This document shows, piece by piece, positions 22,867 to 33,506 of a DNA stretch of 64,000 nt; the stretch's first letter is position 1; the number at the start of each line of letters is the position of its first letter. The position numbers and the translations under genes are program-made. The DNA is from Gnomoniopsis sp. IMI 355080 (lineage: Eukaryota > Ascomycota > Sordariomycetes > Diaporthales > Gnomoniaceae): the NCBI GenBank assembly GCA_027946555.1, contig JAPEVC010000026.1:1-64000 (forward strand), written 5' to 3'. Under the pieces are notes generated by a model. That model made no database searches, was not told where the DNA came from, and worked only from the letters and a program-made list of their open reading frames with translations.

Positions 22867-24462
22867 TTAAGACTCCTCGTCCGACATTGACAAATCTTCC
22901 TCTGGGGAGCTGTCCGTGCGTGACCGTTTCTTTTCAAATTGATCCAGCTCCTGAGGTGAGCCTCGACGCTTCACTGTTGGGTCTGTTTCTACCTGGGAGT
23001 CCAGCACTTCTTGTATATCGACTGTTCCTTGGTCCTGTTTTTCCAATGCTCTTATCGCTATTGACTCCAGGGATCTTTGACTTGGTACCATCTGCAAATT
23101 TGTACCTTGAATCGCAGGCTGCGTGATTTGCGAACCACCAAGGCGACCATGCATCATCTCATGTCTAGTGACATCGCCATGTGTTCGGTCGTCGTTCCGA
23201 CGCCTTGAGCAAGTGTCGACAACCTGGACCACCCCAGATCTCGAGGAAAGATTCTCTCCATACGTCCCGATTGAAACAAGCTCAATGTAGTCGCACGTAT
23301 CTCGTCGAGTCTCGAGGAGAAAATATCTCACCCTCGCGTTGAAATTTTCGGGGCCTTCAGGCTGCAGCTCTATAGGACCTCGTTCAAGCGTCTCGACAAT
23401 TTCCCAGCCAGCGCTTTGTACCATGTCAAGCAGCGATATTTGGTTCTCGGAAATGGGCCCGCTCATTCTGAGCAGTAGCTTAGGTGAAGCTTTCTCTGCG
23501 CTGTGCCAGATGGAGGAAGTAGTGACCACCTCGATTCGACTAGCTGTCGCTTCTCGCGTACTCTCTTCGAGTGTGTAGTCGTCGGCAGCAATTATCAGGG
23601 ACCACGCACGACCGCAGGCAGCGTCGTCAAGACCCACAGAGTCTAGGTGCTGGAACCTTAGTCGCACTGCAGAGTCAAGCGGCTTTTCAGCGAGGAGCAC
23701 TTTGTCGATGTAATTAGCTTTGATACATTTTTGTGTCCATGTTTCTGTGGTCATGTCTTGTCCGTTGACCGTGATAATCTCGTTGGCGTCATCGGCCACT
23801 ACAATCCCGCTCGGGTTGAAGAAGAAGCGTGACCAGCGTGTACGTTGAGACAAAGCGAAGGCTTCCCATAGTTCCTCTGAAATATGACATGCCAGGTGAA
23901 TTGCTAGGCCCAACGTGTCAACACCAATTGTGATCACGTCGATAGGCGTATGGAAGGATGCCTGGCCTATAAGGGTCCTTAGGATGGACGCCTTGCTCCC
24001 TTCATCCTCTGAGGGAGATGACTTCGTCCAGTGGAGGTCTCTCACTGACTCGGTTTGTGCAACGGAGGTGTTCATCGAAGAAGATTTCTCAGGAAGTGAT
24101 CTGGGTAGGTCCGCTCGGATTTTGATTGCGGTCCCCACGAGAGAAATCTTGGGATAACTTGTCACGTTGAGCGATTTCACGGTAAGGCGAAAGACGATAG
24201 TAAGCGATCCTTGGTCTGCGGCCGTCTGTGTCCAGAAAAGGTCATCTTTCCTTCCGGAAGTCGGCGATAGATATCCTGGCTGTGCTCGTGGTGTGCTCTG
24301 CAGCCATGCACAGATCCTCACAGGGGTTGGAGGTTGGAAGATGGTGCCATCTTTGGTGATGACAATTTTGACGGTCATGTTCGCTCCACCTAACCTGCCG
24401 TTGATAGGGCTTTTTTTGAATCCGTCGATGACTGGTCGGTGCAAGAACGAAATTTGGTACAT
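22867..24462 (-). CDS. Unrecognised 531-residue protein with basic/acidic tail
   Basis: A single uninterrupted frame from ATG at 24462 to stop at 22867. I do not recognise the family. It has no signal peptide or TM segment. The first 400 residues mix beta-type hydrophobic strands with conserved-looking segments such as NMTVKIVITKDG, a middle part with many Trp/Phe (ELWEAFALSQ, RWSRFFFNPSG) and a repeated style of paired strands. The last 130 residues are polar and disordered-looking, with two basic clusters (VKRRG, KKRSR) that could serve nuclear import and an acidic, Ser-rich end (SPEEDLSMSDEES) with possible CK2-type sites. A nuclear protein is a fair guess only. It lies 640 nt from the metallothionein-like gene, on the same strand. 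Confidence 0.75.
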   Translation of the reverse strand: MYQISFLHRPVIDGFKKSPINGRLGGANMTVKIVITKDGTIFQPPTPVRICAWLQSTPRAQPGYLSPTSGRKDDLFWTQTAADQGSLTIVFRLTVKSLNVTSYPKISLVGTAIKIRADLPRSLPEKSSSMNTSVAQTESVRDLHWTKSSPSEDEGSKASILRTLIGQASFHTPIDVITIGVDTLGLAIHLACHISEELWEAFALSQRTRWSRFFFNPSGIVVADDANEIITVNGQDMTTETWTQKCIKANYIDKVLLAEKPLDSAVRLRFQHLDSVGLDDAACGRAWSLIIAADDYTLEESTREATASRIEVVTTSSIWHSAEKASPKLLLRMSGPISENQISLLDMVQSAGWEIVETLERGPIELQPEGPENFNARVRYFLLETRRDTCDYIELVSIGTYGENLSSRSGVVQVVDTCSRRRNDDRTHGDVTRHEMMHGRLGGSQITQPAIQGTNLQMVPSQRSLESIAIRALEKQDQGTVDIQEVLDSQVETDPTVKRRGSPQELDQFEKKRSRTDSSPEEDLSMSDEES

Positions 24463-25274
24463 TGTGGATGGCGTCAGTGTTTATCGCCTTGAGTTGTCAA
24501 GTGATGGCTGTCGCTACGGGAAGGCGAGCAGGATCTGATGACGGGACGGGAGTTGAGAACTTGAGAGGTGTAGAATGGTCAAGCTGGCGACAAGAATCCG
24601 AGAGGGAAGGTTTATCGCGAAGTGGTCTCAACAAGATGAATTCGACTGTGCTCTTGCACCTGGCGGTCCTCTCAACAATGTTCGGGGTGCAAGCTAGCTC
24701 GCTAGAACAGGCCGGTTCAGCAGATCGATCACATGCCCGGCTTCCTTAGCCCTGTGCATTGCCAACTCCATGACGATTTCATCCCTGACGGACGATGCGA
24801 TCTGAGTTCCCACCTGACACTGTAGAGCTGTCCTCTGGTTTTGCTTTTCTCTTCACGTAAAATCGCCCACATGGGCCAAGCACTCGGTAAAGAGTAGACA
24901 ACGCTGGGTAGGGAAGGCATTTGACATTCTACGAGCTCATAATTTCAGAAATTCTCTTGCGGCTCTAGTCGGCATTGGGACTCATAGTCTAGGCTTATCT
25001 AAAAGATCTCCATCAAAATAGTTATACGTCTGTGCGGTATCTAAAGTTAAGATTTAGTACCTGAGTTGACGTCCTCTAGAGCCAAAGTAGCTTTGTAATT
25101 TAATGATAGAAAGTTCAACTGCTTGGACGCTATTCACTATAATGTCAATCCGGTCCAATCGATTCACGACCATCTACGAGTCCACGAGCCCACTTCGCAC
25201 TCCACCTATTGCACTGACGATTTATGGTCGTAGCCGGTCTTCCCTCCACGACCCTCTCGGGATCGGACCTCGAT
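24463..25274. other. Intergenic region upstream of the 531-residue protein
   Basis: About 810 nt between the 531-residue gene start and the P450 stop codon, both on the minus strand. AT content rises near 24960-25140. No gene is seen. Confidence 0.45.
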
Positions 25275-27065
25275 CTACACCTTCCGGGGTGAGAAGCGCA
25301 TTAGCAGCGGACCCTTCTCCCACACAGTGAAGATGCGCTGCTTCTCAATCCAATCGTCTTGCCCTGGGAGAGCCTCGACGTCAAAATGCCACATCAGCAA
25401 AGAAACAACGACACGCATCTCCGCGTACGCAAGGTTCTTGCCAACACAGTCACGTGGGCCTGCTGAGAAAGGCTTAAAGGCTGCCCTAGTGTCGCTATCG
25501 TACTTGCTGTCATGTAACGGGTGCGCGGCAGGTAGCCAGCGTTCAGGAACGAACTGTTCCGGATTCCGGAAGTGCTTTGGTGAGTAGTGTGCGGCAATTT
25601 GGTAGGTTGACACAATAGTCTATCAGATTGCAAACAGTATTGTCAGCGAGATCAACTTTCATGATGCTTCGATTTACGGTATCCCTGCAGCACGAAAGGA
25701 ATAGATACTCACATCTTTTGGAATATACTGGCCTGCCACGTAATCACCCGGCGAGACTCTCGGTGGGGTTTCCGCTGCGGGCGGAAACATACGCAGTACC
25801 TCCTCTAGGCACGCAGAGAGGTACGATAACGGAGCAGTCGACACCATGGTGATGCTTTCGGGTGACGAGAAGGCGGATCGAACCTCCTCAAGCAAGGTCT
25901 GGCGTACCCGTTGGTTTTCGGATCTTGTGAGGAAGAAAAATAAGCCTGACAACGCCGTCGCGGTGGTCTCACTACCACCAAGTATGAGTAGCTCGGCATT
26001 TTTGTGAATGTCCTCGTGCGTCATTCTCGAACCGTCCTTGTTGTGGCGCAGGATGTGCGTCATGAAGTCCTCGCGGGCGTCGGCACCCAACGCTATGCGC
26101 TTTTCAGTCTTCTCATATGATAGCTCTATGTTTTCTTTGGCGCCCTTGGTAAGATGTCGGGCTCTGGGCGACAGAGCCATGAGCAGACCAAGCCATTTGT
26201 AACGCATCATAATTTGAAATAGCCCATTGAACTGAATACCTTGGAAGATCATGGCGATCCAGGGGTGGTACACACCGCTCTGGAGCGATCCGAAGGGGTC
26301 ACCGAACGCCATATCGCCAATGACATCAAAAGTCATAAAGTTGAACCATTCTACAACGTTGACGGGCTGACCTGCGACCGCGTGGTCGTTTATCTTTGCG
26401 ATGAAGGTATCAATATACTGGCGGATAATCGCCTCCTATCATGATCAAACGAGAAGCCATGGTTAGTTTTCGCGATCCCTGCTGCAGGACGGGTTGTGTG
26501 AAGGCAAGGTCAAGTGGCAACTCGTGTGTTCGTTGCACCTACTCACCTGCTCCCGCAGAGCGGATTCCGAAAACGCATGGGCGAGCAACCGACGCTGACT
26601 ACGATGGTCGTCCTTAGTAGCAGTCGCTATTCCAACACGCTTGGACAGACCGTAGAACTCAGTGGTTTTGCCAAACTCAGGCCGCGAGGCTGGACGAGCG
26701 AGGACCTCAGGGTTGGATATAGCCGAGTCTACGGCTAGACGGTTGGGTGTGATACGGACAAACGGTCCATATTTTTCATGGAGGGCGAGTGTGGTTTTGG
26801 AGAATTCGCCCTTGTATTTATCATAGTATAGGAATGGTACGTATGACGCGGCGTACAACTTCGGCCCTGGGAATTTGGCGAGGGGGTGAAAGTACAGGCG
26901 ATAGATGACGACGCCGACTCGGTAGATAATGAACTAGATAGAACGATTTAGTAGAGGCATGCCAATCATGAAGAGTATGGTACTGACAATGCCTAGGAGC
27001 AAACCTGCGATTGGAAGGGGTTCGCTCGCGGTGGGTGCGAAAGCCATTTTAGACAGGACCGTCAT
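25275..27065 (-). CDS. Cytochrome P450 monooxygenase, ER-anchored
   Basis: Predicted 510-residue heme-thiolate monooxygenase. Exons 26988-27065, 26547-26933, 25713-26435 and 25275-25619; introns of 54, 111 and 93 nt, all phase 0. The first intron removes an in-frame stop and joins LLLGI to FIIYRVGVV, giving the N-terminal membrane anchor followed by the Pro-rich hinge HPLAKFPGPK. Further landmarks: the RRLLAHAFSESALREQ helix C region, I-helix ELLILGGSETTATAL, K-helix EEVLRMFPP (ExxR), the PERF-like segment PERWLP, and heme loop FSAGPRDCVGKNLAYAEMR with the Cys thiolate. The sequence resembles the CYP65-like fungal enzymes (isotrichodermin hydroxylase type), but the substrate cannot be named. 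ATG at 27065 is preferred to the upstream alternative; Met at 27047 is also possible. No other pathway gene lies beside it. Confidence 0.92.
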
Positions 27066-27797
27066 GATGACCAGATCAGATTGAGCACAATGGAGTCGAA
27101 GCTGTAAATGCTTACTCTCTACCACATCCAGCTGGAAGAGGGCCAATATGTACTGTATTTTAAAGATCTACAATCGGCAAGCTGACAAGTCCGAAAATCC
27201 GCAATGAATCGTAACGGACCTGCGGACCAAGGAAACGGCCGAAACTTGCATATAGTGGGCATAGATATAACATGGCAGCGATTACCTAGGGTATAAAATG
27301 TGGGTACTGCCATGCCTACGTCTGCACGCTCGTGCACGTCACGAATAGGAGAGCCGGCCGGCAACCACCTTGAGACCTTTGGAGACAATGTGGAAGGCTT
27401 AGTGTAAATTAGCGGTAAAAAGACGTTCTATCATTAAGCTGTACCTATTACTCCAAGATCACCCCATAGCGCCAACCCATTAATATTTATGTCCAGTAGG
27501 TTTTTCGGGTCTACTTCTATTTGAGGCTGATTATAGAACATATCAAGCTAACTCTAGATCTGCCGGCTCGGGCCGAAACTCCACTGCTGCAAATCACACT
27601 AGTAGATGTCTTGCTTAAACTTCGAACCTACTAATTACCTACTCAATACAAAGTCTTTATGATCCCAACGCGCGTGGAGGGCGCGGAGTGGTGTCGAGTG
27701 CGAAGCGGTGTGATTCTATACCCAGTCAGAGTCATCTTCCTGGTCAGTCTGATCCTCACCGCCCTAAGCGTTCGCAAAGACGCTGACAACCTGTTCA
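27066..27797. other. Region upstream of the P450
   Basis: Promoter side of the P450, AT-rich between 27400 and 27660. A GTATAAAATG word occurs near 27292 on the plus strand only. No gene is seen. Confidence 0.4.
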
Positions 27798-28401
27798 ATG
27801 GAATGGTTTTCTGTGTCTCTCTTCAAGAGCAGCAGCTCAGACCTTCAGGACGTTTCCTCACAGCTGCTGCGAGAGCGCAATGCCTGCCTTCTGGCTCTAG
27901 GAAATGTTTCTTTCAAACGACCTGAAGGTTCGCAAGTGATCAGCTTCAGAACGTTGGTGAAAGGGCTATTATGGATGCTCCGTGACCCCGTCATGAGATG
28001 TTCTATCTGGAAGATACACCAAGAGCTAGGCGATGTCCCGCAAAAATTTGCAGCATTGACAGCCAATACCGACACAATGAGTTTTTGAAAATCGATGACC
28101 GGCTATGTATCACCATTCTCGAACCTGTTCCTATCACAGTGGAGAGGCTGTTCGCCCTGAAGGACCCGGACAAAGCCACGGTCTCACGAACCTCTGGATG
28201 GAAGCCGAGCTGGCAACGCCTTCCACCCCTTTCAAAGGGTATCTCCGGGGTGCGCCTATCGAAAACGAACCGAGTGAATCGACGATGGCTCTGAATCTAC
28301 GTCGTTGTACCTACGACGGTGATAGCCTTCCACTGTTGTACAAGGACCTCCTTCAAGCCTTGAAAGGAGAAGTCCTCCCTGCACGACCGAAACTCAGTGA
28401 G
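27798..28401 (+). pseudogene. Possible decayed coding sequence with two frame changes
   Basis: Three protein-like segments sit in successive plus-strand frames. Frame 3 runs from about 27798 to 28085 (around FKRPEGSQVISF and KIHQELGDVPQKF). Frame 2 continues from about 28078 (LKIDDRLCITILEPVP, ERLFALKDPD). Frame 1 continues from about 28165 (NLWMEAELATPSTPFKGY, YDGDSLPLLYKDLLQAL). The overlaps are a few bases, with no usable GT-AG pair between them, so small indels explain it better than introns. The last segment runs into GTGAGT at 28402, a possible splice donor. I do not recognise the family. It could also be a chance series of open frames. Confidence 0.3.
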
Positions 28402-29672
28402 TATGCGCAAAGCTTTGGAAAAAGAACAGCATGAGTCCTGCGTGCGCCCATTTGGATGTTGATTTACCTCTGGAAAGTATCAATCTACAGCAAACCCACC
28501 AACAGAGCAGAGAGTTGGAGCCATGAAATACGAAGCCATCAACCTCGAGAACATCAGTTGGCAATATGGATGACACAGACTCGTTGATGCGAGATCCCGC
28601 AAAAAGTAAAGTCAGACTTGCGTGTCCCAATCTGGGAGGTCCCGATCGGTGGCTCATTAGCATTCACCAGAGGGGAAATGAGATTATATTAGGGGGCTGA
28701 TCCACGCGCCCCTGTGTCTATCGCAGGCTTCTGCTACCATCCTGCTGGATCTCTTTGTCCAAGATTCATCGAATCACTGTTTGAATCCTCAGAGTTTGGT
28801 TCTAGATATGATGCCATTAACTATAAGGCTTCCCCGCGCTACCGCTACAGCTGGCAGTGATTTCACTGAGCTTGATTTCACATCCACTCCCTCATCCAAC
28901 GTCATGATTTATTTCATGCTCCAGGACTAGGCATCTTTCAATAATCCAAGGGCGCAAGATTTCTTGCCTGTCACATGTTGAGAAAAAAAAAAGAAAAAAA
29001 AGAGAAAGGGTTATCGACATTTTTGCAATTCGGTCTGCCCAGGTGATATCCCGGCTTGGCCACCGAGGCTTCTCAAGCCAAACGCAGCCTCCAGGCTATT
29101 TCCACATCGGTTAGATGGGCCATTCCATATGCTCTGCCTTGATTTCTTTGCTAATAACGACTTGAAGTGTTCTTTTGTTGAACTTGAGCGGCACCTTGGA
29201 AGTTCGCGGACAAATGCGATGGACTGGACAAAGCAGGCAGGCCTTCGCGTTGGCCGGAAACAGCCTACAGGCCGCGCAATTTCCAGCCAACAATGACAAT
29301 GAATGCCTTTTTCCTTTGAAAAGGTTTCGAATTTTCTCTACCATTGAGTGCTAAAATCGAGCTCATGAACTGCAAACCACTTTTTTTTATTTTCTCCTGA
29401 AATCTCTTACTCACCCATTTGAGTTTTTCAGCACACAGTCACAGCTGAGAAAGTCTAAGCAGTTGTTAGGTCAACGTTTATCAGAAGGAAGTGGTCAGGT
29501 CGAAGTCAATAATTCCTTGACGGGCGCGACGCGGGTATAGCATTACATGACAAACAAAGGATTCGCGCCAGTCATCTTGCATCCATCCATTTGGTTTCCG
29601 AGCTGCACTGGAAACCAACCAGTCGAAAGTCGACGCCGATCAAGCTGAATTCCTGGCAAATTTGACAGAAAC
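28402..29672. other. Upstream region of the 1277-residue gene
   Basis: About 1.3 kb without a supportable gene apart from the purine tract. It should contain the promoter of the gene starting at 29673; a T-rich patch lies at about 29382. Confidence 0.4.
28980..29010 (+). repeat. Homopurine tract
   Basis: 31 consecutive purines, mainly A runs broken by G. Low-complexity sequence between the possible decayed gene and the large repeat protein. Confidence 0.8.
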
Positions 29673-32600
29673 ATGAATCAAACTATTCGAAGGCGGGCAG
29701 GAGCATCTGGAAGTACAACGCAGCCAAAAAGACAAGCGGCCGCACCAGCAGCCAATACAGGCGCTGCCAATGTTCAGGTACCCCTTTTTGGGCCAGCCGT
29801 CACCCAACAAGCGAAACCTTCGCCGGAGCAGATTGCTCTGGAGCGCCAGCGCCTTACCACAACCTACGATCCTCTCAATCCACCGGATGACGACCCCACG
29901 ACTGCTGAAGGCGTCAGGATGGGTGTTGTGAGCGACCATGATGGCCGTCACTGGCGTCAGCAAACCATGCGGCTCGGGAGATGGATCAATCACTGGAAGG
30001 ACATGGAGCCGTTTGCGTCCGAGCCAGTTGATGTGAATGAGTTGACCAAAGCGGAGAAGGACTGGCTCGATATCAAGTTCCGGCGCCGAATTCTCACACG
30101 CAGAACGCCCATCAAGCTGGCCCCGGGCCGTGGCTGCACGGGGCGGTACTGGTCGTTGCGCCACGGTAACCGAGGTTTCCAGAGCGGACGAGTGAAGCAG
30201 GTCTCGAGCGCTCCATCGTCGAAGATGCCGGCTTCTCGCAAAGATGATGGTCCCGGCCATCCTTCCGGTCCTGGCGAGGGCCCTGACGATCCGTTTGGGT
30301 TGCCGCGAGATTTCTTCTACCGGCCTCTGCCTGAAAGCGTGACAAGGAAGAGAAACTACATCTTTACAGCTCCGCTCCTGAGAGAGAGCTTGGGTCATTT
30401 TGGTCTATTCGAATCCGAGGTGCCGGAAACGCTTTTCCAGCAGCTGCGCAATCTGGTTCCACATGATCTATTCTCACAAGATAACTTCCTAGAGCACTAT
30501 CCAAAGGTGAAGGATATTCCCTCTCCGATTCTGAACAAGATGGGACGTGTTATCCGGGCTGCAGGGCTTGTGACAACTGAGTCTGCTGCTCCAAAGACCA
30601 CAGGCTCCCCAACACAGTCAGATAAAGCGCAACAAGCGACAACACGGGCCAAAGAGCTACAACAATTTGAGAGGGATATATTGAAGGAAGCTGGACTAAG
30701 CTATACTGACCTACCCTCAGTCTTCATGCAAGAATTGACCAAGGCCCTCTCGTATAGGCAGGCTAGAGGTGTGAAGCTCACTGAAGGCATGCGCTCTTAT
30801 TATGCCACCAAAGCCGCTGCCGCTGCCGCTGCTGGTCGTCCTGTTATACCCGGCCGCAAACCATCTGAAACCACTCGGGTCGTCACTCTGAGGCTAAGCA
30901 GTGGCATAGAAGTCATGGCCGAGGAGACCAACGTAGGCACCGTTCCCGAGCATAGCGGTGCTGTCATCATCAATTGCGACCCAGAAGTGAACATTCTCGA
31001 AGAGCCCTCGACCAAGCTTGTGGACATCAAGCATGGCGGTCGAAGCATGAGGGTTCCGCAAAACAAACTGGGGGATTATATGAACGCGATCATCAACCCT
31101 TCGCCGCCACTGGATGAGACTGGAATGGTGCTACTCTCACCGCCACACGGACTTAATATTGCGGTACCCGAAGCTCTAGTAGGCACCCTCCCCGAACACA
31201 CCGATGCCATCATACTTAATTGCACCTCGGTCGTCGGCGCTTTCATACCAGCATCCCGGAGGCTCGTCAAAGTGGATTACAATGGGGTCCTAGAGCGCGT
31301 GCCAGACAACAGACTGGATTCCTACCTTGGCGGGTTGGTCAACCCATCCATCGAGCCCAACAAAGCCAAGGAAGCGAAAAGGCTGCCAGCACCATCGGAT
31401 CGGACAATCAACTTAAAGAGAAGCGACGGAGTGGAGATCAACGTCCCAGTTTCCCATGTGGACAACTTCCGATGCGGTGGCGCGACCATCCTCAGCGATT
31501 CCAGCCCCCCTGCCTCCGATGATGAACTATTTTCAGGGGGAATGGTGCGAATCACTAGACAGGCTGACGATGGAAGAACGGACGTAGAGATACCTGTCAA
31601 TCGTTTAGGTTTCTATCAAGGCCTCAGAATCGTGCAGCCCAGACCGACCCTGCCGCAACGTCGGGTTCTATTCAAAGGAATTGTGGGCATAACCAGATGG
31701 ATGCCCGTCGCGCAACTGAACAATTTGCAGCACCAAGGCGGTGTTATTCTCCAGACAAATCCTGCGCACGACTCTTTCGAAACAGCGTCTAGAAGACTAG
31801 TGCACATCAGAACCACGTACGGGGCCGATATTGCCGTCCCCGACAATCAACTCGGGCGTTATCCTGATTCGGTGGTCCTCCCTCAACCCAAACCCGACCT
31901 CCTCTTCGCAATATCAATCTTCCCATGGGACAACTGTTCAATCAGCTGGACTGACCAGGACCAGCTGGTCGTCTTGACGCTCTCTGATGGACGCAACGTT
32001 AAAGTCCCGGTCGGCGCGGTGAGCGCTGAACATTACAACGGCGCCAAAATCGTCCGCACTATCCCGGAATCAAGTATGATAGAACCAGGCTCGGCAAGGC
32101 TCGTCCATATCTCTTCTGGCGAAGAACACGCTGATGTACTGGACAACTCATTTGGGTTGTATCACGGCTGGATCATATCCTCTCCCCCCGATACTGCCGA
32201 TCTCAGTCCCGTAGACTTTTACAAAGGTGTGAGAGGTTACACGGCGAGCAAGGAAAATGGCCCCCGAGTGCCGACAGCTGAAAAGTTCCCGGAAGAAGGC
32301 AGGAGATACACGGCTGAAACATATCAAGCCGATGCTGCGAAAAACACTACAGGACGGACGACAGTGTTCACACAGGGCAACAAGTCTACTACGCGAAGCC
32401 AGACGCAAGAGGGCGGTCCCGTCGATGATGAGCCTGAATTGGTGGATCTCGCCCAGGCTGATGACGGGCACGACTTGAATCCTGACCGTTTTCTCCTACC
32501 GGCCAGGTCCAGAACCCTGCCCGGTAGAAAAAGGCCCCGCGTTATCTTTGACTTGGATTCCCCTAGTCAATGGCCTAGCTCCAGAACTGGAGCGAATAGG

Positions 32601-33506
32601 CAAAGCCAGCGACTTGCCTCTCAGCAGGGTCATAAGTTCAATGATGAGCCTGCACTGCTAGACCTCAATCAGTCTGATGATGGGGCTGGCTTTGGGCTGT
32701 ATGGTGCGTCTACGCCAAGCAAGACATCTTCGCAAGCCAAGACGTCTACACAAGGCTACACTTCCACACAAAGCAAGACGTCTACGCAAGGTGACCCTGC
32801 CGCGAAGACCGACGCGGCCACAAAGGGCAACACTTCAACTCGGGCCACCACTTCGACGCAGGTCATTCCTTCCACGCGTACAAACCCGCCTCTGCGAGCG
32901 GGCACAGCTCCAAGCGACGCAGACGATGCGGAGACCATTGTGGACTATCCAGTTAGTATGTTGGCGCCTGAGTACATCTGGCCCACGAAGAAGGACTTTC
33001 CTAACGGCCGACCAGACAAGAACGGAAACTTCCGTCCACCGCCAGCCCCACGGGGTGATCCCATCGAAGCCGAACGCCTAAGACTGGCACACGAGCGTAG
33101 AATCGCTGAAAAGGCTGTCGACGAGTACATCGCCACAACCAGCGCTGGTGAGCCCGCAGGCCCCGACTCGATCGTGGGAGCCGTGACCGACCGTGCAGGC
33201 ACTGCTCCAGCGATCAACGCCGCGCAGCAGCGGCAGCGCCCGAGGATCGAAGGCACAAGCCGGGCCAATGTGCGCGCCCAGACAACGGGCTCTGTTCGTC
33301 CGGCGCAACCACAGCTGGGAAGGAAGATGGGGAAGAGCTCGCGGGTGGTGAAGCCCGGCAAAGGGGTGTTTGCGAAGCGGAGTGTACGGTTTGGCCCGCT
33401 ACCAACGGAGGAGGACACGGGCAGGGCGCGGGGGAGTGGTTTGAGGACGAGGAGTGGGGCCTTGTACGGGCCGGAGGGAAGGCCAGAAAGGAGAAGCAGT
33501 GATTAA
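29673..33506 (+). CDS. Large intronless protein of unknown function with five tandem two-part repeats
   Basis: An uninterrupted frame of 1277 residues; I do not recognise it. No signal peptide or TM. Residues 1-60 are Ala/Gln-rich. Residues about 60-165 form a compact-looking region with conserved aromatics (RHWRQQTMRLGRWINHWKDM), then disordered sequence. Residues about 402-852 contain five copies of a unit of 80-100 residues. Each has a first strand pair ending G-A/V-x-I and a second ending [VI]-P-x-N-x-[LF]-[GD]-x-Y, then P-x-P. The motif positions are 31053, 31299, 31590, 31836 and 32136, so spacing alternates 82, 97, 82 and 100 residues. After them comes an acidic motif in two copies (DEPELVDLAQADDG near residue 918 and DEPALLDLNQSDDG near 991), a Thr/Ser/Gln/Lys repeat (residues 1016-1060) and a basic Arg/Lys/Gly-rich end. 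The frame's length and GC composition argue for a real gene. Confidence 0.75.
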   Translation: MNQTIRRRAGASGSTTQPKRQAAAPAANTGAANVQVPLFGPAVTQQAKPSPEQIALERQRLTTTYDPLNPPDDDPTTAEGVRMGVVSDHDGRHWRQQTMRLGRWINHWKDMEPFASEPVDVNELTKAEKDWLDIKFRRRILTRRTPIKLAPGRGCTGRYWSLRHGNRGFQSGRVKQVSSAPSSKMPASRKDDGPGHPSGPGEGPDDPFGLPRDFFYRPLPESVTRKRNYIFTAPLLRESLGHFGLFESEVPETLFQQLRNLVPHDLFSQDNFLEHYPKVKDIPSPILNKMGRVIRAAGLVTTESAAPKTTGSPTQSDKAQQATTRAKELQQFERDILKEAGLSYTDLPSVFMQELTKALSYRQARGVKLTEGMRSYYATKAAAAAAAGRPVIPGRKPSETTRVVTLRLSSGIEVMAEETNVGTVPEHSGAVIINCDPEVNILEEPSTKLVDIKHGGRSMRVPQNKLGDYMNAIINPSPPLDETGMVLLSPPHGLNIAVPEALVGTLPEHTDAIILNCTSVVGAFIPASRRLVKVDYNGVLERVPDNRLDSYLGGLVNPSIEPNKAKEAKRLPAPSDRTINLKRSDGVEINVPVSHVDNFRCGGATILSDSSPPASDDELFSGGMVRITRQADDGRTDVEIPVNRLGFYQGLRIVQPRPTLPQRRVLFKGIVGITRWMPVAQLNNLQHQGGVILQTNPAHDSFETASRRLVHIRTTYGADIAVPDNQLGRYPDSVVLPQPKPDLLFAISIFPWDNCSISWTDQDQLVVLTLSDGRNVKVPVGAVSAEHYNGAKIVRTIPESSMIEPGSARLVHISSGEEHADVLDNSFGLYHGWIISSPPDTADLSPVDFYKGVRGYTASKENGPRVPTAEKFPEEGRRYTAETYQADAAKNTTGRTTVFTQGNKSTTRSQTQEGGPVDDEPELVDLAQADDGHDLNPDRFLLPARSRTLPGRKRPRVIFDLDSPSQWPSSRTGANRQSQRLASQQGHKFNDEPALLDLNQSDDGAGFGLYGASTPSKTSSQAKTSTQGYTSTQSKTSTQGDPAAKTDAATKGNTSTRATTSTQVIPSTRTNPPLRAGTAPSDADDAETIVDYPVSMLAPEYIWPTKKDFPNGRPDKNGNFRPPPAPRGDPIEAERLRLAHERRIAEKAVDEYIATTSAGEPAGPDSIVGAVTDRAGTAPAINAAQQRQRPRIEGTSRANVRAQTTGSVRPAQPQLGRKMGKSSRVVKPGKGVFAKRSVRFGPLPTEEDTGRARGSGLRTRSGALYGPEGRPERRSSD
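30876..32228 (+). repeat. Five tandem protein repeats inside the 1277-residue gene
   Basis: Coding repeats of roughly 245-300 nt. Unit ends are marked by VPQNKLGDY, VPDNRLDSY, IPVNRLGFY, VPDNQLGRY and VLDNSFGLY. Nucleotide identity between units is low, so the duplication is old and kept at protein level. Confidence 0.75.
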
